Shown here piece after piece: positions 57,133 through 64,000 of a stretch of DNA of 64,000 bases. The translations under genes and the position numbers were made by a program. The notes under the pieces are model-generated. The model ran no database searches. It was not told the DNA's origin and saw nothing but the letters and a program-made list of their open reading frames with translations. This DNA is from Paroedura picta (taxonomy: Eukaryota > Chordata > Lepidosauria > Squamata > Gekkonidae): assembly GCF_049243985.1 (NCBI RefSeq), contig NC_135381.1:18525345-18589344 (forward strand). Direction: 5' to 3'. Numbering within the stretch: the first letter of the stretch is position 1; every line of letters begins with the position of its first letter.

Positions 57133-57994
57133 TTGGGGGGTAGGTGTCGAAAGGGGCTTCCACTGTCTGCGAGACAGAGGGGGGAAGCAGGACGGTCTCT
57201 GGGCAGGACCAGTGGGCTTCGGGCGGCCTAGTGCTGCACCCACTGGCGGACGGATCTTCCCGCGAACTCCGGGGACAGTTCTGCTGCTGCCTCCCGCTAG
57301 GGCTGGCGCTCTGTCTGAACCAAGGGTCTTCGCTCCCCGGCCCAGCGCAGCCTGCCTGCCGCCGTGGGGCCGCGGCTTCCGAGCCGTCGCAGAGCCGTCT
57401 CCTCCCTCCCGCAAGGCTGCCGCGGGCTCTTTCCCCGTCGGGCGCCAGAGCGAGGCCCGGACTCTGGACCGGGGCCTTTCCCCGACAGCTGTGCAAACAC
57501 ACACACGTCGGGAGGGGAGGGCGGATGCTGAGCCCTTCGGCGGACCTCCGCAGCGCAGCCGGACGAGGGGTGGCCTCTGGACGCTCGTCCTGATCCTGCT
57601 TGCCGGGACCCCCGCGCACAAGGCGGCCTTGGCCGACGGGCACGCGGTGCTTGTGGCGCGGCCGGGAGAGGCTGCCGGGCGAGAGAGGCTCGCGGGGCCC
57701 TTGGTGCCGCCACCTGGCCTGCGTCACGAGTCGACCCCGGGAGGCCGCCCTGGCCACTGCCGCGCCTGCTGCCCGCATCTCCAGGCAGGTCTGCCCTGCC
57801 CAAGCGGCGCCCGGCGCGCAAGAGAGCGGAGCAGGGGCTCCCGGGGTCCCCGGGCCCTCCCAGCTGGGCAGGTGGCCGCCCTCCAGGCCTCTAAACGGCG
57901 ACGGTAACTGTCTGCGCTAGACGGCCGCCTGCATGTCCCCGTCGACTTCCGATTGCCTGTGTGTGTGTGTGTGTGCTGACTTTTGTCTAATTTA

Positions 57995-58140
57995 AGGTGA
58001 CCAGATTGTTCCACTTTTGGAGGGACTTCTGGGGGCACCTGGCAAATTGTACCTATGTTGAAATTAAATATTACAATACTATTTTTGCTTTCTCCTGGTC
58101 AATGGTGTCCGGCTTTACCAATGTTAAAATCTGGTCACCT
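57995..58140. mobile_element. Mariner-like MITE
   Basis: 146 bp with inverted ends AGGTGACCAGATT and AATCTGGTCACCT, flanked by TA on both sides. The interior matches 19311-19822 on the opposite strand. It lies inside the CpG-rich region just before the exon at 58397. Confidence 0.85.
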
Positions 58141-58396
58141 TAGTCTAATTCTAAGGCCTGCCTGGAGACTCGATGATAAAGGCGGCCCTAAACGATTAAG
58201 CAGCAGTAAAACCGGTCAATTCGTCGCCCTCCTTTCTCGCCCAGACTTAAGGCGGCGGCCTGGGGAGACAGCCCCCCCCCCCCCGTCTAACCTTCCTATC
58301 CCGAGCATCCACTTTGAGGCAGGCTGGTGGCGAGGGGAGTGGAGGATGGGGGGGCGGGTCGCCTTCTGATGCTGTCTTTTGACTTGTTTCCTGCAG

Positions 58397-58615
58397 TGTC
58401 GCGGAAGGGGGGAACTGACCCCACCTGGGAAGGCGCAGAGAGGGCCCCGGAGGGAGGACCACAGCGCTGCCCCTTTGGGCTCTTTGTCCCGCTGCGACCG
58501 CCAGGGACTATGCCGGCTTTCACCTCCACCCCGTGGCATTTCCCCCGGGGAAATACGTCCCAGCAATCTCCCGTCGGGCCGCAGAGTTCCTCGGTCCCCC
58601 CGCTGGAAGAGCTTC
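58397..58615 (+). CDS. Exon-like segment 2, Ser/Thr/Pro-rich stalk
   Basis: The acceptor cttttgacttgtttcctgcag and donor CTTC/gtaagt bound 219 nt inside a CpG-rich region. In phase 1-1 it reads SRKGGTDPTWEGAERAPEGG and continues through a Ser/Thr/Pro-rich stretch with one NTS sequon to SSSVPPLEEL. In that phase it joins directly to the membrane exon at 61367. The phase 0 frame is also open (CRGRGELTPPGK...), so frame choice rests on phase agreement with the downstream exons. Confidence 0.5.
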
Positions 58616-58777
58616 GTAAGTGACAGGGCAGAGGTAGATCCGAAGGGGGCGGAGGCTGCAGGCCAGAAAGGAGACTAACGCTCAGAAATTTATGTTTCCA
58701 TTTATTTGTCACTGCTCTCAGCTGAGGCCGACGGCAGCCACTTACAACACAGAAAAACACAGTATAACATTAGAATA

Positions 58778-59056
58778 GGTAAAGGTATCCCCTGTGCAAG
58801 CATCGGGTCATGTCTGACCCTTGGGGTGACGCCCTCCAGCGTTTTCATGGCAGACTCAATACGGGGTGGTTTGCCAGTGCCTTCCCCAGTCATTACCGTT
58901 TACCCCCCAGAAAGCTGGGTACTCATTTTACCGACCTCGGAAGGATGGAAGGCTGAGTCAACCTTGAGCCAGCTGCTGGGATCCAACTCCCAGCCTCATG
59001 GCCAGCGCGTCAGACAGCATGTCAGCTGCCTTACCACCCTGCGCCACAAGAGGCTC
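58778..59056 (-). repeat. tRNA-derived SINE (GTGGCGCAG type)
   Basis: A reverse-orientation full copy with a 12-bp target duplication aacattagaata/aacattataata (11 of 12). It lies just right of the exon at 58397. Confidence 0.92.
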
Positions 59057-59099
59057 AACATTATAATAAAAATCTCCAATTAATAAAATCAGTAAAATC

Positions 59100-59690
59100 A
59101 AATACTCCACAAGTGGCGACCCCACCTCCCTTCCTCGTGATGGCTCCAAAAACATGGAACCACCTCCCCCATCAGACGCCATGTAACCAGCAGATGAAAG
59201 ATATAATGCCAGGTATTATCAGGCATGAGGGGGAAAGGGGAACCCAAAGGTCTTCCAGCCCTAGCCTGGACCAAGTGCCTGGTGGAAGAGCTCTGTCGGA
59301 GCCCTAAACTCCTCCAGGAGCTCATTCCACCAGGTGGGGGCCAGGACTGAAAAGGCCCTGGTCCTGGTTGAGACCAGGCACACTTCATACAGGTGAAACC
59401 ACCAGCCTATCAATACCTGCAAAGCACAAGGAGGTAGGCAGTTCCTCAGATACAAAGGCCCAGACTGGGAAGGGCCTTGAACTTCTACACTTGAACTTGA
59501 TCCAGAACGCCACTGGTAACCAACATAGCGGCCTCAGCGCTGGCTGAATGTAGGCCCTCCAAGATGTTCCAGGGAGGACCCAGAAGCTACATTCTGCACC
59601 AGTTATAACTTCTGGGTCAAGGGCAAGGCCACAGAACTTGGGAATGTACCATTGGCCACAACAGAAACTCTGAAGATCTTTCCAAGCCAA
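59100..59690 (-). repeat. LINE remnants, reverse
   Basis: gagctcattccaccaggtgg and ggccctggtcctggttgaga are the reverse of the family at 3300-3668. The upstream coding-like part runs to about 59690. The first 140 bp (ccaaaaacatggaaccacct) may belong to another LINE. Confidence 0.7.
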
Positions 59691-61366
59691 GGGCATTTCT
59701 ATCCCAGGGGTAACAGGATGCTTCAAGCCTTAGTCTGCCCCTCGCCTGTGCAGAGGCGATTGTAACTCAGCCTTCTTTGTGCAGTTCAAAGTAACGGCTT
59801 CCTAAGCTGCCAAATGGTGTGCCACGGCTAGGCAGCCTGTGAGGGACTGCAGGGCTCAGTTGTCTTGTAGACACCGGAGTCCTAACAGCCTGCTTGTGTA
59901 GGGCGGTAGCTCTGCATTTGTAGAAGGCGCCGGAACCTGATCTAAGCCCGCCCCCTGGTGGACATGAGCAAAACAGTTCAGCGCATATTTCTGGCCTCTG
60001 GAAGGAGTAAAAGTCCTTGTCTATTGCAGCAGTGATAATTAAACCAGGAGTCAGTCAGTCAGTCAGCCTGTCTGTCTATCTGTCATCATATTTATATGTG
60101 GTTCAGGGTGGTATAATGGAACATGGGAGAACATGGAACAATACAGTATAACTCAGAAACAATGCCAAATAAATAACAGTAATGCAGTGGTAAGAGAGAG
60201 GATTTCCACACCTATTCAATGTAGCGAAATGCTTACCTTATGTAGTTGTTATATTCCAGCCCCTCCATATGACGTCGCCAACATCCAGTGTCTGGGCAGT
60301 AACTGGATCCTCCATTTTAAAGAGCTAGTTGGGGAAGTGCATAAAGTGGATTCCCCAACCTATTTTCGTTATCCACAGGAGAGTAATTAGCAGGCAACCA
60401 GCAGAGAGAAGGTGGAGGCTCAAACGTGCTAAAGTCACCTGCCTCATTCCGCCCTCGCACCCACCTCCCTCTCCCTTGTTCCCGGGGACGGGAATGTCTT
60501 TTTAAAAATGGCTTCATGAGCATGCAATGAGAAGTCCTAGCAGCCTCATTGTGAGGTTTCCGCCATACCCGCTCTAGCCGTCCCACTTCCCTCTTCCTCT
60601 CCTGAAGCTCCTAGGAGTACCAGGGTGCCTGTTTGAGGCGAGGGTGGAAAGGGTGCCTAGGAGCAATATTGTCAGTAGCGACCAATAGGCGGAACTGTCA
60701 GTCCTCCACAAAGGCCGTCAATGAGGTGCCGGAGGGCATCGGGTCCTGCAGAGCATTCAGGAATCTCTGGGAATCTATAAGTCTCCATGGGCGGACTAAA
60801 ATACATCCGTCACCCAAACTGGAAGGGGGTGGCATCCTTAGATGGGGCTTCAGAAAACGCCACTGAATGCCCAAGGGATGGAAAGAAGCTGTTTTCTCGT
60901 ATGTGTGTGTGCACATTGGGGTTGGGGGGTGTTATCCTGCAGGAATTTTTAATCTGCCAGTCACCAAGGCTTGTGGTTGCAGCTTCTACTTCAGCCATTC
61001 CAACAGTGTTGTAAGTTGGAACAAGTCATCATTTGCTGAGCTTGACTTTTGCCAGAAAAGTATCCTGGCTGGGCTTCTAGTCCCTAAGAAGAGTCTTCTT
61101 GGCCAGTGATGCAATGGCTTATTCTCCCTGTTTCTCACTTGCCTCAGCTGGCCTTGCACACACAATGGCCTGGATCCCACGAAAGTGAGCCAGGCAGAAT
61201 TCTGGATTCTTCCTGGTTCCTTGAACAGAATCAGATCCCTATGCAAAAAATAGGGAATTCAAGCGTCATAAGCTCCATTGTGCAGGGAGACACATTTAGA
61301 TGTCACCTTTTGTTGTTGTTGTTTTGGGTGCTATTTTTGGCTTGTTCTTTTGGCTTCATCATCCAG
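59691..61366. other. Probable intron, nothing firm
   Basis: Holds a (CAGT)n/(CTGT)n run near 60050-60085 and a LINE-like end (gtggttcagggtggtataat). Two short exon-like segments (60260-60298 and 60943-61010) were not accepted. Confidence 0.45.
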
Positions 61367-61483
61367 ATCTCTCTCTAATATTGGAGGATTCTTTACGGAT
61401 TTCTGTCTCAGCACTCGTGTTTTCTGCCTTCTGTGGATGGGGGACATTGATTCCTTTATGCCAGCCACAAAAACTGAGAATAC
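61367..61483 (+). CDS. Exon-like segment 3, membrane segment
   Basis: A long T-rich tract ends in ttcatcatccag, and the donor ATAC/gtgagt is strong. The 117-nt exon is phase 1-1. It encodes LSLILEDSLRISVSALVF and then FSAFCGWGTLIPLC, a clear hydrophobic segment followed by the polar QPQKLRI. Its last base completes an Arg codon with the exon at 62942. No family is recognised. Confidence 0.7.
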
Positions 61484-61806
61484 GTGAGTAGGGGGTTCCC
61501 TGAGTGGGGCTGCTGCTATTCCAACGGATTCCCCCCTTCTCTTCTCAGATTGCCCAAACCCAGGGGGACCTACAGGAAACAAGGATCCAGTCTTTAACCT
61601 TGGGATTTTACTGCCAATAGCCTGCTGATTGGGTGGCAGCAAGATGGGCAAAAAGAAGGGTGGCAGATGATATGTGCATCTATCTGTGTGTGTACCTGGT
61701 GGGTGTGAAGAGCAGTCTGTGCATCTACGGCCATGAGGGGTGCTATTGCACTCTCTGAGCTAATGGGAAAACTCTCTCTTGGCTCTAACAAGGCCATCCT
61801 CCAAGC

Positions 61807-61943
61807 CAGGGGTAGTCAACCTGTGGTCCTCCAGATGTCCATGGACTACAATTCCCATGAGCCCCCTGCCAGCATTTGCTGGCAGGGGCTCATGGGAATT
61901 GTAGTCCATGGGCATCTGGAGGACCACAGGTTGACTATCCCTG
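61807..61943. mobile_element. hAT-type palindromic MITE within the membrane protein gene
   Basis: 137 bp of the CAACCTGTGGTCC subtype, with a decayed target duplication (ctccaagc/ctccaaat). It lies in the intron between the exons at 61367 and 62942. Confidence 0.93.
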
Positions 61944-62941
61944 CTCCAAATTCTCAAGTGTGGCAAGCCTGAGAGCAGAAGTTCCCTCTCCCATAACAGA
62001 AACTGGCCAGTCAAGTAGGGGAAGCAGATGGAGGGGAGGCGTTTGGGTTTCCCCATCAAATGGAGAATGGATGCAGTTGCTTTGCAGGCACACATGCCAC
62101 CCCTGGAGTACGTCACAGATCCCAGGCCTGCATGAGAAGGGGCTGTCCACTGGCAGACCACAGTACTGATTTCTTCTTCGCTGCCCCCTGGTGAAACACC
62201 TGCACTGAGTAGCCTTCCTGCAGTCAGGTGTGCTGTGTGAAGCGGTCCAGGCAGGTGTTCTCCATACACTTCCTGCAAGGAGTAAAAGTCCTTGTCTATT
62301 GCAGCAGTGATAATTAAACCAGGAAATTGCTCAGCATTCTGGTGCTCAAAGCGCATTAGTGAGGTTGCTTCCCTATCTCAGAGCTCCTGGGGTGGCCACT
62401 CTTCTTCTGTTCCTCATGCTGTGGCTTATGAGCTAGCCTCTGTCCATCCTGGACCCCAGGAATCTGTCCGGCTAGTGGTGATTCCTTCCATGGACACAAG
62501 AGATTCTTTTGCTAGTGAGAGCCTCTTGCACTGAGGCAGGAGCTTTGTGCTGGAGGGAAAGGCATCCATGAGGAGGACAGGCCTGTGGGATCCCAGCCGC
62601 TTGTTCTGTCAGCCATCCCAGTGAGCCAAAGCCACGTCAGAGAGAACAGCGACCCAAGGCCTGAGGCTTAGGCTGGTCCTTTGTTGTTGCCCCGGAGCCC
62701 TGATATTTCTTTCTTTCCGTGATCCATATACTAGGCCGGGGCTGGAATGGGAAGTTTCCCCTCTCTGCTGCCAGCCCCACAGGCTGTGGATGGCCAGGTA
62801 TCCAGCCGGCTCCAGCGTTGCTCACTTGCTCAGGCTATGGGCTGCCACCCACACTGTATGCTGTGGGTGCTTTCTCTAGGGCTGGCATGACCCAGTTCAC
62901 ACACAGGGAGGGCAACACAATGCTGTTCCTTCTTCCTCCAG

Positions 62942-63043
62942 GGGGAACGGCCTCGAAATGGTTGGGCGTCTATGCAAATGGGCTTGTGAGCTTGTCTTCT
63001 GTGCTGGCCCTCGTGGCCCTCCTTCTCTGGATTTATGAACAAG
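62942..63043 (+). CDS. Exon-like segment 4, membrane segment
   Basis: The acceptor ctgttccttcttcctccag and donor CAAG/gtgagg bound 102 nt, phase 1-1. It encodes GTASKWLGVYANGLVSLS and then SVLALVALLLWIYEQ, a strongly hydrophobic helix of about 25 residues with aromatic borders. The frame runs on into the exon at 63299 with a Gly codon split over the junction. Confidence 0.82.
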
Positions 63044-63298
63044 GTGAGGACTGTCGGGGGGGGGGGTTGCAAAGCTCAGGGAATGACTGAGTCAGTGAGA
63101 CCCCGAGTCACGTCCACATAAGTGTCTCCTGCCTTGTCCAATCTGTTGCGAAAAGCGAGCTTGTAGTCCTTTGTGTGGCCAGACAAATATTTCTCCCAGT
63201 GCCTTATCCCAGTTGGCCCCCTGCCCTGGTTCCATTAGACAGGCTGAATCAATAAGGTACCTGTTGGGACCCCTTAAATGTGGGCATCCTTCTCTCAG

Positions 63299-63421
63299 GA
63301 CTCTCTGCTGTCTTCCTGGTGCCCATCCTCCTTCTCCTCTACGTGATATCGGCCACATCGTTGCTAGTGGTTACTTTGGCATTCGAGCTGAACATCCTTC
63401 ATCAGGTCACAGACAAGGCAG
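63299..63421 (+). CDS. Exon-like segment 5, membrane segment; gene runs off the window
   Basis: The acceptor atccttctctcag and donor GCAG/gtcagt bound 123 nt, phase 1-1. It encodes LSAVFLVPILLLLYVISATS and then LLVVTLAFELNILHQ, one or two closely spaced membrane helices. No stop is reached, so the gene continues past 64,000. Five consecutive symmetric exons of one phase class suggest a multi-pass protein whose helices are encoded exon by exon. The product is not one I recognise from the human GLRA4 neighbourhood (MORF4L2, PLP1, RAB9B). Confidence 0.82.
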
Positions 63422-63576
63422 GTCAGTCACCGAAAGATTTTTTCTCCCCCTCCTTCTCCCATACGACATCGAGAGGAGGGGAAAGAACTCTGTGATACAG
63501 TTGGGCTGCAGATCCAGGACAGACCAAAGACTCCGTGATGAGTTTGTGGGACATTCAGCCACAGGATGCAGTGGTG

Positions 63577-63650
63577 GTTCATTCATTCATTCATTCATTC
63601 ATTCATTCATTCATTCATTCATTCATTCATTCATTCATTCATTCATTCAT
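63577..63650. repeat. (ATTC)n microsatellite
   Basis: About 18 ATTC units, followed by ataccaccctcccctaaggc, the reverse of a common LINE/SINE end. Such arrays often mark the tail of that repeat. It starts 156 bp after the exon at 63299. Confidence 0.97.
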
Positions 63651-64000
63651 ATACCACCCTCCCCTAAGGCTCAGGGTGGTTTGCATAGAAGGTAAACAGA
63701 ACAATACATCAAACTCAGTGATTATAATGAATGAAAGGAAACAGTAATAACAACAAACAGAGAAAATAACATTCTAACATAGTGAACAATCTAAAGCAAC
63801 AAACCAAATTCCTACCAGGAAACTCTGTCAGTGGCTCTGACCATGCTGACTAGAGGGAACCTGTTTTTCCAGGGAGAGTCTGCTTCACAATAAGAGGTTT
63901 CTTTGTGGAGGGGTTCATAGGAAGAGGTTTTGGCCACTGTGGCTTCCCCCATGGACCTTCTGGGAGAATCTGGTTGGTCATTGTGGAAAATAGGATAATT
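63651..64000. other. Intron at the right edge
   Basis: The reverse of a repeat end follows the (ATTC)n array to about 63790. No further exon of the membrane protein gene is visible before the window ends. Confidence 0.5.

Larger units (their letters stand above)
56590..58620 (+). promoter_or_regulatory. CpG-rich region, possible promoter or GC-rich exons of the membrane protein gene
   Basis: About 2 kb of high-CpG sequence is interrupted by (GGGA)n, two (GT)n runs and a mariner-like MITE. Long open frames on both strands are expected here because stop codons are rare at this GC content. One frame carries RWAVLLGGLLCFSAAG followed by Pro/Ser/Thr-rich sequence up to a donor ACG/gtgagc at 57015. 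It looks like a signal peptide plus mucin-like stalk, but it has no in-frame ATG and ends in phase 0, which does not join the phase 1 exon at 58397. Confidence 0.45.

Noticed and set aside
56564-57778. A 404-codon open frame on the minus strand
   Set aside because: It covers a (GT)n and a (GGGA)n run and exists because of high GC content. No coherent domain or splice support.
60260-60298. 39-nt phase 1-1 segment (PPYDVANIQCLG) that would fit before the exon at 61367
   Set aside because: The phase fits and the acceptor is fair, but the donor (GCA/gtaact) is weak and the segment is too short to judge.
60943-61010. 68-nt segment with cctgcag acceptor and gtaagt donor
   Set aside because: The pyrimidine tract is poor and no open frame leaves phase 1, as the exon at 61367 requires.

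Overview
This window is vertebrate nuclear DNA, most likely from a squamate reptile and possibly a gecko. The repeats point that way: Sauria SINEs, 5S-rRNA-derived SINEs, a second tRNA-derived SINE family, CR1-type and BovB-type LINE ends, and many copies of a hAT-type palindromic MITE. The unique sequence carries GC-switch-donor/AG-acceptor introns and CpG islands. I see no prokaryotic features, no CRISPR and no recognisable endogenous virus.

Layout. 1-22.7 kb is repeat-rich intergenic sequence with no gene I can support. 22.8-23.5 kb holds a CpG-rich patch with weak exon-like signals on the minus strand. 24.4-25.7 kb is a CpG island with the signal-peptide exon of a glycine receptor alpha subunit gene. 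Its remaining eight coding exons lie at 33.8-46.3 kb. The spliced frame is 1,350 nt (449 residues plus stop). It fits GLRA4 best, judged by the C-terminal SEDIHQA motif, the PFTFLVFNIFYWVVYK M4 segment and the one-residue-longer loop in exon 6. All exon phases agree, and the pore, Cys-loop and ligand-site residues are present. A 96-nt, phase 0/0, coding-like segment between exons 8 and 9 could be an undescribed cassette exon that would lengthen the M3-M4 cytoplasmic loop by 32 residues.

46.3-49.9 kb holds the GLRA4 3' UTR and repeats. A CpG island lies at 50.0-50.6 kb and a larger one at 56.6-58.6 kb. From 53.4 kb to the right edge, five exon-like segments (111, 219, 117, 102 and 123 nt) all have good splice sites and all are phase 1-1. 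They read into one protein with an extracellular-looking Ser/Thr/Pro-rich part followed by at least three membrane segments. I do not recognise this protein, and its ends are outside the window or unassigned. It is the best candidate here for something undescribed.

The most striking repeat signal is the MITE. About 17 copies of a roughly 136-bp element are almost entirely inverted repeat and have 8-bp target duplications. In several copies both arms carry the same private base changes, as if the arms correct each other.
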